Shown here: in pieces, positions 35,710 through 45,284 of the stretch
How positions within the stretch are numbered: position 1 is the first letter of the stretch
How the letters are laid out: every line of letters begins with the position of its first letter
Source: Alcaligenes endophyticus
Lineage (GTDB): Bacteria > Pseudomonadota > Gammaproteobacteria > Burkholderiales > Burkholderiaceae_B
Reading direction: 5' to 3'
Assembly (NCBI RefSeq): GCF_026344035.1
Contig: NZ_JAPKND010000005.1
Location: 217,642 to 281,641 of the forward strand
DNA length: 64,000 nucleotides
Notes under the pieces: model-generated
What the model was told of the DNA's origin: nothing
Seen by the model: only the letters and a program-made list of their open reading frames with translations
Database searches by the model: none
Position numbers and translations under genes: made by a program

Positions 35710-36918
35710 TCATTCTGTATCGTTCAGGAAGGCGGACTGCACATCATTTAAGAAACGCCAGCCCATATCCGTGGTTTTAATTCTAACCGGATCAGGCGCG
35801 AGCAACTTTTTATCAATCAGTTCACGTATCGTCGGCAGTACTTGCGCCAAAGACTGCCCGGTGCGTTCTTGAAAATAAGCAGCCGGTACACCGTCACGTA
35901 AACGCAGTACATTCAGCATGAACTCAAAGGGTAAATCGGCCTCTTGCACGCGAGCATGATGCGCATAATGACTCCCATCACGCAATACTGCTTGCTCCAT
36001 CCAGCTTTGCGGGCTACGCACCGTGGCCGTGCGTAGGATACGATCATGAAAAGACAACTTACCGTGCGCGCCCGGCCCTATCCCCACGTAATCGCCAAAC
36101 TCCCAGTAATTCAAATTATGCCGACTATGGGCGCCAGGTTTGGCATAGGCTGAGATCTCATATTGTGCTAACCCCGCCGCTTGGCTCAGTTCGATCAACT
36201 GATCCTGCATCATTGCACTCAAATCATCGTCGGGCAACACAGGCGGATACTTAGCAAAGACGGTATTGGGCTCCAGTGTTAAGTGATACAACGACAAATG
36301 CTCAGTGCCAAAGGATAAAGCCGTACGTATATCGTGCTCTGCCTGCTGTAAGGTTTGGCCGGGCAAGGCATACATAATATCTAGATTCACACGCGGAAAA
36401 CAGGACTGCGCCACGTCAATCGCCGCCTTTGCTTGCACCGCATTATGCACTCGCCCTAAAGCCAGTAGGGCCTGATCGTCAAAGCTTTGTACCCCTAACG
36501 ACACGCGATTGATACCGCTGGCCGCGTATGCCTTAAAGCGTTGTGCCTCGACAGTACCAGGATTGGCTTCAAGCGTAATCTCGGCATCGGGCAGTAAATT
36601 CAAATGAGAGCGCAGCATAGTCAGCATTTGCTCGATGGCGGCAGCAGAAAGCAGACTGGGCGTTCCCCCACCAATAAATACAGAAATCACTTGCCTACCC
36701 CAAATTAAGGGTAGGTTTTGTTCTAAGTCAGCTTGGAGTGCAGCGAGGTACGCTTGCTCGGGCAGCTCCGCGGGTGCTTTATGCGAGTTGAAGTCGCAAT
36801 AGGGGCACTTGCGTATGCACCAGGGCACATGTACATATACCGATAAGGGGGGCAAACTGCTTAGCAGGTTACGTGATTGGGAACCTGGGCTAATACGAAC
36901 GCGTGGAGTGTCCAACAT
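35710..36918 (-). CDS. hemW: Radical SAM heme chaperone HemW
   Basis: 402 aa. The [4Fe-4S] cluster motif is CIRKCPYC (Cys34, Cys38, Cys41), followed by DFNSH. HemW was long annotated as oxygen-independent coproporphyrinogen oxidase but lacks the extra HemN residues and instead delivers heme to respiratory enzymes. The blocks SVFIGGGTPSLL and the C-terminal EFMLNVLRLRDGV are typical. It starts 3 nt after rdgB in the rph-rdgB-hemW order common in Burkholderiales. Confidence 0.93.
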   Translation of the reverse strand: MLDTPRVRISPGSQSRNLLSSLPPLSVYVHVPWCIRKCPYCDFNSHKAPAELPEQAYLAALQADLEQNLPLIWGRQVISVFIGGGTPSLLSAAAIEQMLTMLRSHLNLLPDAEITLEANPGTVEAQRFKAYAASGINRVSLGVQSFDDQALLALGRVHNAVQAKAAIDVAQSCFPRVNLDIMYALPGQTLQQAEHDIRTALSFGTEHLSLYHLTLEPNTVFAKYPPVLPDDDLSAMMQDQLIELSQAAGLAQYEISAYAKPGAHSRHNLNYWEFGDYVGIGPGAHGKLSFHDRILRTATVRSPQSWMEQAVLRDGSHYAHHARVQEADLPFEFMLNVLRLRDGVPAAYFQERTGQSLAQVLPTIRELIDKKLLAPDPVRIKTTDMGWRFLNDVQSAFLNDTE

Positions 36919-36921
36919 GAA

Positions 36922-37533
36922 CTAACTTTGCTCCGCCTGTAAGCGCGCCAGCAAGGCTTGCAACGCCATGCCACGGTGACTAATGCTATTTTTCAGCTCT
37001 GGACTCATTTGGGCAGCAGTTTGTTGGTGTTCGGGAATATAAAAATGTGGGTCATAACCGAAGCCATGTTCACCCGCCGGTTGATCAACAATTTGGCCGC
37101 GCCAGTTACCTTCCACAATAATGGGTCGAGGATCGTCCGCGCTGCGCACATACACCAATAAAGCAATGTAGCTAGCGTCACGCTTTGCCTGACCTTGTAA
37201 ACGCGCAACCAGTAACTGGTTATTCGCCGCGTCGGACTTTTCAGCCCCCGTTTCCCGCTGAGCATACCGGGCCGAGTAAACCCCAGGCGCCCCATCTAGG
37301 GCGTCTACACACAGGCCCGAGTCATCCGCCAACGCAGGTAAGCCACTTTGGCGACTGGCGTGGCGTGCCTTTTGCAAAGCATTTTCAACAAAAGTGCCAA
37401 ACGGCTCATCGGCTTCAGAAATCCCGAGCTCAGCCTGCGGCACCATGTGGATGCCTGCCGCGGACAAAATAGCATTGAACTCTTTTAATTTACCGGCATT
37501 ATTCGAAGCCAGCACTACACGTGTTCGTGTCAT
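36922..37533 (-). CDS. rdgB: RdgB/HAM1 family non-canonical purine NTP pyrophosphatase
   Basis: Cytosolic house-cleaning enzyme that hydrolyses ITP, dITP and XTP to monophosphates, 203 aa. The nucleotide-binding start is LASNNAGKLKEF, the metal/catalytic block is ALADDSGLCVDALDGAPGVYS (core DDSGL), and the C-terminal segment is SHRGMAL. It sits between rph and hemW on the minus strand, 21 nt after rph. Confidence 0.95.
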   Translation of the reverse strand: MTRTRVVLASNNAGKLKEFNAILSAAGIHMVPQAELGISEADEPFGTFVENALQKARHASRQSGLPALADDSGLCVDALDGAPGVYSARYAQRETGAEKSDAANNQLLVARLQGQAKRDASYIALLVYVRSADDPRPIIVEGNWRGQIVDQPAGEHGFGYDPHFYIPEHQQTAAQMSPELKNSISHRGMALQALLARLQAEQS

Positions 37534-37554
37534 AAATCACCAAAAACTCATCAA

Positions 37555-38298
37555 TTAGGCGCAGTCTACGGCTTGCTGTTGCAACACCATCAGTTCGCGT
37601 ATTCCTTTGTCGGCCAAATCCAATAGCTGATTAAAGGTAGCGCGATCGAAGGTTTGCCCTTCTGCCGTGCCCTGCACTTCAACGAACTGTCCGGCTCCCG
37701 TCATCACAATATTCATGTCAGCGCCACAGCCGGAGTCCTCGATATAGTCCAAGTCCAGCACTGGAGAGCCCTGTACCAGCCCTACTGACACCGCCGCCAA
37801 CGACTGGACTAAAGGCTGCGTCGTTAAGGTACCGTTTTTCTGTAAATGCTTCACAGCTAAGGCGGCCGCTATCCACGCCCCCGTAATACTGGCACACCGA
37901 GTGCCGCCATCGGCTTGCAAGACATCACAGTCTATATGCAGGGTGCGTTCGCCCAAAGCGGACAAATCAAACACAGCACGCAAGCTGCGTCCAATCAAAC
38001 GCTGAATCTCCTGCGTACGACCACTTTGCTTGCCACGCGCGGCTTCACGATCGGAACGGGTATGGGTAGAGCGCGGCAACATGCCATATTCTGCGGTGAC
38101 CCAACCTTGCTCTTTACCTTTCAAGAACGGAGGCACGCGCTCGAGCACACTGGCATTACACAGCACATGGGTATCGCCCATACGAATCAACACGGACCCT
38201 TCCGCATGACGGGTATACGCGGTTTCTATGCGCACATCACGCAATTGATCGGCGAGACGTCCGGCGTGACGGGTAATTTGTGCTTGGGAATCTGACAA
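37555..38298 (-). CDS. rph: Ribonuclease PH
   Basis: Phosphate-dependent 3' exoribonuclease that trims tRNA precursors and rRNA, 247 aa. I chose the TTG start at 38298 because GGAG lies 7 nt upstream and the protein then begins [19 protein letters not shown]. The longer frame to 38430 overlaps the upstream gene and gives an improbable N-terminus. Family blocks [20 protein letters not shown] (core [13 protein letters not shown]) and [12 protein letters not shown] are present. It is the first of rph-rdgB-hemW. Confidence 0.94.
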   Translation of the reverse strand: MSDSQAQITRHAGRLADQLRDVRIETAYTRHAEGSVLIRMGDTHVLCNASVLERVPPFLKGKEQGWVTAEYGMLPRSTHTRSDREAARGKQSGRTQEIQRLIGRSLRAVFDLSALGERTLHIDCDVLQADGGTRCASITGAWIAAALAVKHLQKNGTLTTQPLVQSLAAVSVGLVQGSPVLDLDYIEDSGCGADMNIVMTGAGQFVEVQGTAEGQTFDRATFNQLLDLADKGIRELMVLQQQAVDCA

Positions 38299-38329
38299 AA
38301 CGGTACTCCGCGTAAACAAGGGAAAAGTC

Positions 38330-40975
38330 TTATTGTAAGGCTTGTGGCAAACGTTGTATGCGTACCCCCATATCCTGCCATTTTTCTTCTTGGCATGTGA
38401 ATAGCACGATTTGGTGTCGCAGAGCCGCATCCGTCAGCATGCGCTTCATTTGTTCTAGGCGCTGCTCATCGCTGTGCACCAGAACGTCATCCAGCATCAG
38501 GAACGTGGGATGACCAGCCTCTTGTAATAAATCGGCATACGCTAAACGGGCCATCAAACCCAGTTGCTCGCGTGTGCCAAAGCTTAGATCCTCCACCACA
38601 TCCGCTAACCCGACCCCAGCGTCCCGTTGTAAACCTGTGGGCGCAAAGTGTTGATCGAGTATCACTGCCTTGGCTTGCGGTAAAAAGCGTAGATAATGCA
38701 ACATACGTGATTGCAACGGCTGCAATAAGCGTTCGGTTAAGTCTCGTCGCTTACTTTGCAAGGTATCCAATAGCAATTGCAACGCCGCCGCTCGGCGCGC
38801 ATAATTTGCGTTACGTTTTTGGACTAACTCAAGTTGCCCTTGGTGATCAGCAATTTTTTCATCCAAACCCTGCACTCCTTGGCTTTCCAGCTTGGTTTGC
38901 AGTACTAATAGGTCTTCCCTAGCTTGTTCATAATCTTGCTTGAACTGTATAGCGCTGCGCGCATAACGCGTAATGTCTTGCCGTAATAGGTCTGCTCCGG
39001 CATCGTTATAGTGCTGTTTAGCCTGAGCAATTTGCTCAATCAACACACGCTCTTGCTCTTGTAAGGCCTGAGCTTGCATGCGCCGGTCTTGCTGCTGCAA
39101 CAAATAGCTGGGGTCACTTAGCAATTCTTTCTGCGCAGCGATGTCCGACTCTAATGCCTGTATGCGCAAGACATGCTGCTGCACCTGTTCACGTAAGGGG
39201 CGCCACTCCTCCTCCAACGCCTGCGCCCTATTTTTACGCGCTTGAAACTCCTGCTCCAGCATATCGGCTTGAGAGAGCTCTATACCATCAGGCACCGTGA
39301 TTTCCGGCTGCCTAGGAGCCTCAGTCAGTTGTAAAATCAACGCCTGGGCTTGCTGTTGCAAAGCCGATACCCCATGCGGAGCATGCCGCATCAACGTGTT
39401 TTGATCATGCTGTAAGTCGCGTACGCGCTCTTGTTTGATTTCCCAGCGGCGCTCCAACTCCTCGATGCTTTGCGCAGCAAGGCTTTCCAGCAAACTGTTT
39501 AATTGTTGGCGACAGTGCTGTATATCGCTATGCAAGGCCTCGGTGTTGGAAGCGGCGGCGGGAACAATACGCACCGTGCCCGCAGCGCCTAAATCAATAA
39601 TTGCTGTCTGACTTAATAAGCGCTTGCCCTGCCCTTGCAAACGCTCTTGCCCCAACTGGAGTTCAGCTTGCGCCTGTAAATCAAACCATAGCTCAGGCGC
39701 TTGCGCCTCTAGCTGCAACTGCCAACGCTGTAGTTGTGTTTGCAACGCCTTCGCCTGTTTAATGGCGTCCGCTTGTACCGGCTCTTGGTGAATTAAAGCA
39801 CTTAATGTGGCGATTTGCTGGTCCAGCTTCGTAGCCTCAAGCAAGCGTCGACCTAAACGTTCGTGCTCTTGCATGGCTGCTTGGTGGCTGGCTTTTTGGG
39901 CCTGCCATAGCTGCCACTGACGCGCTTGCTCTCGATAGGTTTCGTATTGATCTCGATCTTGGCAGGCCTGCTGGAAACGTGAGTGTAAATGGTCGCGTTG
40001 TTGCTCTATTCCTGGCAAGCTTTGCAACAGGCTATGTAACTGCTCTTGTTTGGCGTTAAAAGCCACCTGTTTTTCTTGTTGGGCCAACAAACCATCCTGC
40101 AAACGCCCCAGATTTAGCCTTAATAACTCTAGCTGCTGGCATAAGCTTTCCTCTTGCTTCACAAAAGCCTGCGCTTGCGCCAGCTTTGCTTCAGCCGCTT
40201 GCTGTTGCTGCAACATCGCCTGCCAAGGCTGCTCTTTTTCATGGCGTTGCAATAGCGTCTTCAGACGACTCAGTTCATCTACCCCTTGCTGATACTGCTG
40301 TAGCTGGGCGCGCCACTCTTTCAGTTGGGTTTGCAGTTCTTCTTGCTGACGCAAGCTCGCCAACCAGTCACCTTTAGGACTGCCTTGCACCTCGGTACGC
40401 AGACTAAACAGCTCACGTTTGACCCGTTCAATCAGTTCCTCGCCATCACTACTGCCTAATTCGGCCACATGTTGACCCAAGGCCTGCTGCAAGGTGGCAC
40501 CGGCAGCCAATACGGCCTCGCGCAGATCTTGCCCTTGACCTTGTTCAATCCATAGTAAGCCGGGCACGCCCCAGTTTTTTTTATCGCTTGCCCCGCGATT
40601 AGCGTATTCATAGCCCAACAGTTCGGCTAAGTGCTGTTCTGCCTGCTCACCTTCCAAGCGTTGTCCTGCAAAATCCAGAAAACAACGGCGCGCTTTGAAA
40701 AAGCGTTTCTGCAGCGTGTATTGTTTATCCGCAATGCAAAACCGCACTGTTACTTCGGGGGCTGCCGTGCTGTCTCCCCAAGGCAATAAGCTTTTTAACG
40801 GGCCACTACCCGTGCTGTGACGCTCAAAAAACGCCACGCGAATCGCTTGCGCCAAGGTGCTTTTACCGGCCTCATTAGGCCCGGCAATAATATTGAGTCC
40901 GGCATGCAAATCACGCAGTTCTACCGCCTGCTCAAAACGACGAAACTGTTGTAGTGTCAGTGACAGTATCTGCAT
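38330..40975 (-). CDS. SbcC/YhaN-like SMC-type ATPase
   Basis: 881 aa. Walker [10 protein letters not shown] is at residues 32-40, a C-terminal signature region reads [21 protein letters not shown] (core SFGTREQ), and Walker B is [15 protein letters not shown]. Between them are several hundred residues of Gln/Leu/Glu-rich coiled coil. I see no CxxC zinc hook, so it is more like YhaN than full-length SbcC (about 1,050 aa). It shares base 40975 with the phosphoesterase gene, its likely nuclease partner in DNA double-strand-end processing. Confidence 0.88.
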   Translation of the reverse strand: MQILSLTLQQFRRFEQAVELRDLHAGLNIIAGPNEAGKSTLAQAIRVAFFERHSTGSGPLKSLLPWGDSTAAPEVTVRFCIADKQYTLQKRFFKARRCFLDFAGQRLEGEQAEQHLAELLGYEYANRGASDKKNWGVPGLLWIEQGQGQDLREAVLAAGATLQQALGQHVAELGSSDGEELIERVKRELFSLRTEVQGSPKGDWLASLRQQEELQTQLKEWRAQLQQYQQGVDELSRLKTLLQRHEKEQPWQAMLQQQQAAEAKLAQAQAFVKQEESLCQQLELLRLNLGRLQDGLLAQQEKQVAFNAKQEQLHSLLQSLPGIEQQRDHLHSRFQQACQDRDQYETYREQARQWQLWQAQKASHQAAMQEHERLGRRLLEATKLDQQIATLSALIHQEPVQADAIKQAKALQTQLQRWQLQLEAQAPELWFDLQAQAELQLGQERLQGQGKRLLSQTAIIDLGAAGTVRIVPAAASNTEALHSDIQHCRQQLNSLLESLAAQSIEELERRWEIKQERVRDLQHDQNTLMRHAPHGVSALQQQAQALILQLTEAPRQPEITVPDGIELSQADMLEQEFQARKNRAQALEEEWRPLREQVQQHVLRIQALESDIAAQKELLSDPSYLLQQQDRRMQAQALQEQERVLIEQIAQAKQHYNDAGADLLRQDITRYARSAIQFKQDYEQAREDLLVLQTKLESQGVQGLDEKIADHQGQLELVQKRNANYARRAAALQLLLDTLQSKRRDLTERLLQPLQSRMLHYLRFLPQAKAVILDQHFAPTGLQRDAGVGLADVVEDLSFGTREQLGLMARLAYADLLQEAGHPTFLMLDDVLVHSDEQRLEQMKRMLTDAALRHQIVLFTCQEEKWQDMGVRIQRLPQALQ

Positions 40976-42096
40976 TAGAGTTGCTGCCTTGCCTGATTAA
41001 GAATTTGTGCCATAAGCAACAAGGCGTCACCCGCCGTTTGTGCTGCCTCGCCACCCGCTTTCTGTTGTGCCTGTAGCGCTACGAGCGCGGCTTGCACATA
41101 ACCATCCACCTGTAGGGCTTGTATATCCTCCTCGGTAGCGCTCAATAGCAATGCCTCACGCTGCACATCCACACTGCGCACACGCGACTCAAGCCTTAGC
41201 AGAACCGCATCTAACGCTTGCGTGGCGGCTAAACTTAAGTGACCGGTCAACTCAAGCTCAATCACACTGTATAAATCGTATTGCAGTGTACTTTGCTCAA
41301 AATCCTGCACCTGCTCATCGTGGGTGAACTCCACCGCCACACTATGCCATTGATAACGGGCAATAGGCATGGCTGTAACCTCTGGCAAGGCCCTTGGAGC
41401 AGACACACTGACATGCAGTACATGACCCGGCTGATTATCCTTAAAACGATCTGGTTCGGGCGTGCCGCTATACCATGTACGAGCATTAATTTGACGCATA
41501 CCGTGCCAATCGCCCAAGGCTAAATAGTCCAGCTGGGCTCGCTCGGCACGATCCGCCGCCAAGGGATTATGAGAGTCAATATGTTCAGCCAGAATGCCTT
41601 GCACGCTACCATGTGCCACCCCTATACGAAACATGCCCTGCTCTACCGGCACGTGATCAAACCAAGCGCTTAAATCTTGGTAGCTTTGACGCTGCGTTAA
41701 CACCCCCGGCAATACCGTCAAATTTAGCTCGGGCAGCACCAATGGTTCCGGTCGCAGCAGCACATGCACATGATCTGGAATCGCCCCCAAGCGTTGCGCT
41801 CGCGTCCAAACACTTTCACTTAACGCTGCGTCGTGATTCCCTGGTAATAATAACCAAGGCCCTGTGTAGGTACGCAGCGCCATGAAGCAGCGCAAAATCT
41901 GTCTATCGCTTAAGGTTTGACTGTCAAACACATCCCCCGCTACCACCACGAAATCCACTTTCTTTTCAATGGCCAACGCAGCAATCGCCTTCACTGCATC
42001 GAAGCGAGCCTCAAAAAGCAACGCCGCATCCTCGGGTAAAAAGCGGCCATATTGACGTCCAATTTGCCAGTCAGCCGTGTGTAAAAACGTGAGCAT
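40975..42096 (-). CDS. SbcD/YhaO-like metallophosphoesterase (DNA repair nuclease)
   Basis: 373 aa from ATG 42096, chosen because GGGGA lies 5 nt upstream; the frame to 42150 adds 18 unlikely residues. Calcineurin-like metal motifs are HTADWQIG (motif I, with Gln where SbcD has His), VAGDVFDS, LLPGNHD, GVAHGS and LGDWHG. Mre11/SbcD enzymes cut DNA ends and hairpins together with an SMC-like ATPase, which is encoded immediately downstream with a one-base overlap. It is divergent from yicC. Confidence 0.88.
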   Translation of the reverse strand: MLTFLHTADWQIGRQYGRFLPEDAALLFEARFDAVKAIAALAIEKKVDFVVVAGDVFDSQTLSDRQILRCFMALRTYTGPWLLLPGNHDAALSESVWTRAQRLGAIPDHVHVLLRPEPLVLPELNLTVLPGVLTQRQSYQDLSAWFDHVPVEQGMFRIGVAHGSVQGILAEHIDSHNPLAADRAERAQLDYLALGDWHGMRQINARTWYSGTPEPDRFKDNQPGHVLHVSVSAPRALPEVTAMPIARYQWHSVAVEFTHDEQVQDFEQSTLQYDLYSVIELELTGHLSLAATQALDAVLLRLESRVRSVDVQREALLLSATEEDIQALQVDGYVQAALVALQAQQKAGGEAAQTAGDALLLMAQILNQARQQL

Positions 42097-42203
42097 AATG
42101 TCCCCGCCTAAAGAGATAGACCTAAGTGTAGCGGATACAAGCTCCCGCATAGGCGTGTGCCAAGGCTACAATAGAAGATTATTTCCTTACTCGATATTCT
42201 CTT

Positions 42204-43130
42204 ATGATCCGTAGCATGACTGCTTATGGCAATGCCAAGGCTGAATCCCCGCAAGGCACACTTAGCGTAGAAATGCGTAGCGTCAACAATCGCTTTCTGG
42301 ATATCAACCTGCGCCTGCCCGATGACCTACGTTATGCCGAAGGCCCTATACGAGAACGTCTAGCGCAACAATTACAGCGCGGCAAACTAGATATACGCCT
42401 AAGTTATCAGTTGCAACAAGAGCAACAGCAAAAAACGCTTCCGCCTGAAGTCATTAGCCACTGGGCTCATCTTCTGCAACAAGCTCGCCACCTTATCCCT
42501 GATATGCCTCCACCAGGCTTGACTGAGCTAGTACAACAAGCCAACGCCAATCATGGATTAGATGCTGACGTTTGGCTGCCCTTGTGCTTAGAAGCCTTAG
42601 ATCTTGCCCTTTCCGACCTACAATCTACACGTTTGCGCGAAGGCCAACGACTGGCCGACATGATGCTAGCCGTCAGTCAAGACATGAGCCAGCTCGTCCA
42701 AGAGCTAGAAAACAACCTCCCTGCCCTGCTCGTCGAACAACAAGCAAAAATCAGTAAACGTTTAAGTGACACCCTACTAAGCGTTAGCCCCGACGGTTTT
42801 GCGCACATCAGCGGCGAAGAACTTTCCGCCCGCATAGCACAAGAATCCTCACTCTTTGCGCTACGCATCGACGTCGCCGAAGAACTCGCCCGCCTACGCT
42901 CACACATCAGCGAACTACAACTGATCCTACAAGGCGACCACAGCCACAGCAACAACAAACGCGCCCGCCAAGGCAGCACCGGCAAACGCCTCGACTTCCT
43001 CTTCCAAGAAATGAACCGCGAAGCCAACACCCTAGGCTCCAAAGCCAGCAACCTAGATGTTACCAATGCCTCTATCAGCCTAAAACTACTCATCGAACAA
43101 CTCCGCGAACAGGCGCAGAATATTGAGTGA
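42204..43130 (+). CDS. yicC: YicC/YloC family endoribonuclease
   Basis: 308 aa. The N-terminal SMTAYGNA and MRSVNNRFLDINLRLP and the C-terminal EMNREANTLGSKA are hallmarks of the family. Characterised members are endoribonucleases that act on RNA including small RNAs. In many proteobacteria gmk follows; here a terminator and then an integrase relic follow. The 3' half from about 42680 uses mostly C-ending codons, unlike the 5' half. It is divergent from the SbcD-like gene. Confidence 0.93.
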   Translation: MIRSMTAYGNAKAESPQGTLSVEMRSVNNRFLDINLRLPDDLRYAEGPIRERLAQQLQRGKLDIRLSYQLQQEQQQKTLPPEVISHWAHLLQQARHLIPDMPPPGLTELVQQANANHGLDADVWLPLCLEALDLALSDLQSTRLREGQRLADMMLAVSQDMSQLVQELENNLPALLVEQQAKISKRLSDTLLSVSPDGFAHISGEELSARIAQESSLFALRIDVAEELARLRSHISELQLILQGDHSHSNNKRARQGSTGKRLDFLFQEMNREANTLGSKASNLDVTNASISLKLLIEQLREQAQNIE

Positions 43131-43138
43131 CACTTACC

Positions 43139-43178
43139 AATACCCACTATTTTACTCAGCAGTAAATGGTGGGTATTT
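43139..43178 (+). terminator. Rho-independent terminator after yicC
   Basis: AATACCCACTATTTTACT / AGTAAATGGTGGGTATT pair over about 16 bp with one bulge and one wobble, followed by a short T-run. It begins 8 nt after yicC. Confidence 0.82.
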
Positions 43179-43249
43179 CTAGAATACTACATGGCCTACC
43201 CCAGCATCGACATTGGCCGTCTATAGTCAAAGATTGTTGGGATGCTCTG

Positions 43250-43510
43250 CCCATAATCGCCTATGTCTTGTCATTCAAATCCAGCTATGCTTTTGATGTA
43301 GCAGATCCTAGAGGCATAGAAAGCTTCCCACGTAGCGACCACTTAACTTGTGCGCTTTGAGTTTTTCCTATTTTTTGAAAAGGCAAATGGACCAAGGCGG
43401 TGTGGGAAGACATTGATCTGGGAGCAAAGGTTTGGTGTCTACCAGGCAAGCCAAACAGAGCCGGAGGAGCGGCTAGGGATTGTATAGTGCTGCGCCCGAT
43501 CACCCCATAA
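43250..43510 (+). pseudogene. Relic of the C-terminal half of a P4-type tyrosine integrase
   Basis: One reading frame with two stops (TGA 43358-43360 and 43376-43378) reads like a decayed phage-type integrase. Around 43286 is YAFDVADPRGIES, resembling the linker after the core-binding domain. Around 43394 is KAVWEDIDLGAKVWCLPG, resembling the first helix and beta-strands of the catalytic domain, then PNRAGGAA. No catalytic R...HxxR...Y is left. The match is to remembered family patterns, not a search. A matching N-terminal-half relic on the same strand lies at 50433-50958, across the D-amino acid cluster. Confidence 0.6.
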
Positions 43511-43582
43511 AACCTAATGCATACTTTGCATTATGCAATATATGCATTACTCATTAGCGCCCAGAGTTTTTATGATGGGCAG

Positions 43583-44308
43583 ATGAATACACCAAACTCT
43601 CTTCGAACCTTGGGCATATTGGGCGGCATGGGGCCTTTGGCTACCGTCGATTTCATGCAAAAAATTATTGCCCTCACGCCTGCTGAGGAAGATCAGCAGC
43701 ATATTCCGTTAATTGTGCATAGCGTGCCCCAAATTCCAGATCGCAGCTCAGCGATCATCGCTAACACCGATGCCCCATTTTTACCTATGCTGGAGGGATT
43801 ACGACAATTGGAGCGTTGTGGCGTGGAGGCTGTGCTCATTCCCTGCAATACGGCGCACTTCTGGCATGAACGCCTAAGTCAGGCCACACACCTGCCTATT
43901 TTACATATTGTGGATGCGGTTACCCATGCACTAGCGCAACAACAGATAACACCTGCAGCATGCATGCTCCTAGCCACTCGAGGCACACGTCAAGCCGGTA
44001 TCTACCAACGAGCTAATAACGCTATGTGCTCCGGTTTTCAACTTCCGAACGAAGCCGAGCAAGCACAGGTAGATAACATGATTCACTTCGTCAAACAGGG
44101 TAAGCTCTCCCTTGCACAACAGAGTGGTGCAGCACTGATCAACACTCTACGTCAAAAAGGCGTACAACGCGTCGTCTTGGCTTGCACTGAGCTGCCTCTT
44201 GCTATGGAACCTACTCAGCACCCCGATTACTTCATCAATGCCACCCTAGCGCTCGCCCAGTCTGCTGTCCACTTTGCTTTGCAACAACAAACGGGCACTG
44301 TGGTTTAA
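43583..44308 (+). CDS. Aspartate/glutamate racemase family protein
   Basis: 241 aa from ATG 43583, where LGILGGMGPLATVDF follows as in the family; the frame to 43517 adds 22 improbable residues. These PLP-independent racemases use two cysteines as acid and base, here in PCNTAHFW and ACTELPL. The fold and length fit the YgeA/RacD group, which interconverts L- and D-aspartate, glutamate or broader amino acids. It starts a cluster of D-amino acid genes and is followed 45 nt later by a LysR-type regulator in the same direction. Confidence 0.9.
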   Translation: MNTPNSLRTLGILGGMGPLATVDFMQKIIALTPAEEDQQHIPLIVHSVPQIPDRSSAIIANTDAPFLPMLEGLRQLERCGVEAVLIPCNTAHFWHERLSQATHLPILHIVDAVTHALAQQQITPAACMLLATRGTRQAGIYQRANNAMCSGFQLPNEAEQAQVDNMIHFVKQGKLSLAQQSGAALINTLRQKGVQRVVLACTELPLAMEPTQHPDYFINATLALAQSAVHFALQQQTGTVV

Positions 44309-44353
44309 TACATAGCCTGCGTATATATGTTACGCCCACAACAGAGATAAGGT

Positions 44354-45271
44354 ATGGACACCGCCTGGCTACTGGACTTTGTGACACTTGCTGAAGTCAA
44401 CAACTTTACTCGCGCCGCTCAAATTAGGCATAGCTCGCAAGCTGCCTTTAGCCGCCGCATTCAAGCCCTTGAAGCATGGGTAGGGGCAGAATTGATAGAC
44501 CGCAGCGTATTCCCGACTCGCCTGACCGACGAGGGCAGCCGCTTTCTGGAATACGCCCTTGATATTTCGCAGCGAGTCTCAGATTTACGCGCTGACTTTA
44601 GTGGTCGCCCTTCCGCTTGGCTTAGCCGCATTCGCATCGCCGCCCCGCACGCTCTAGCCACCGGTTTTTTGCCCAGACGATGGCAAGAATGGGTGCGCGG
44701 CTTGGCAGCCCTTAACTGCGTTATTAATCCGGCCAATGTGCACGACGCCGTCACTACCTTTATTAGCGGCAACGCGGATCTGCTCGTTTGCTTTCATAAC
44801 CCTCAGCAACCCATACACTTGGATCCAGAGCAATACCAACGCTTAACTTTGGGTGTACAAATGCTGCGTCCATATATGTCCACCAGCCTGCACAAAAAAG
44901 TACGCTGGTCATTTCCGGGAACCGTCGAGCATCCTATCCCACACCTCGCGTATTCTCAAGGCGCTTACTTAGGCCGAATGGTTAATCTGATGATGGAGCG
45001 TGCCAACAAGCCACCTTATCTAGTACCGCATGCAGAAAGTGATATGGCGGATGTATTGCGAGAACTAGCGCTCAATGGTCATGGTGTGGCCTGGTTACCA
45101 GACTGCGTCGCTCACAGTGCTGAACGCCATGGCGCCTTGATGTGTGTGAGCTCAGACCCGGCATGGGAGCTGTCCTTAGCCGTCATGGCATATCGCGATA
45201 AACACAATCCAAGCCCCGCTTTACAACGCTTATGGCGCAGACTAAGCAGCTTGTACGAGGTACCTGCTTAG
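44354..45271 (+). CDS. LysR-family regulator, HypT/YjiE-like
   Basis: 305 aa. The N-terminal winged helix (LDFVTLAEVNNFTRAAQ, then SQAAFSRRIQALE) and the following IRIAAPHALATGFLP segment resemble HypT (YjiE/QseD), a hypochlorite-responsive regulator in E. coli. AAGG precedes the ATG. Its position between the racemase and the N-carbamoyl-D-amino acid hydrolase suggests that it controls this cluster instead. The gene converges with the hydrolase, stops 13 nt apart. Confidence 0.85.
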   Translation: MDTAWLLDFVTLAEVNNFTRAAQIRHSSQAAFSRRIQALEAWVGAELIDRSVFPTRLTDEGSRFLEYALDISQRVSDLRADFSGRPSAWLSRIRIAAPHALATGFLPRRWQEWVRGLAALNCVINPANVHDAVTTFISGNADLLVCFHNPQQPIHLDPEQYQRLTLGVQMLRPYMSTSLHKKVRWSFPGTVEHPIPHLAYSQGAYLGRMVNLMMERANKPPYLVPHAESDMADVLRELALNGHGVAWLPDCVAHSAERHGALMCVSSDPAWELSLAVMAYRDKHNPSPALQRLWRRLSSLYEVPA

Positions 45272-45284
45272 CTGCGACTAACAG

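Noticed and set aside
42677..43147. 156-codon open frame opposite yicC
   Set aside because: It is antisense to a conserved gene and is kept open by the C-rich codon use of yicC.
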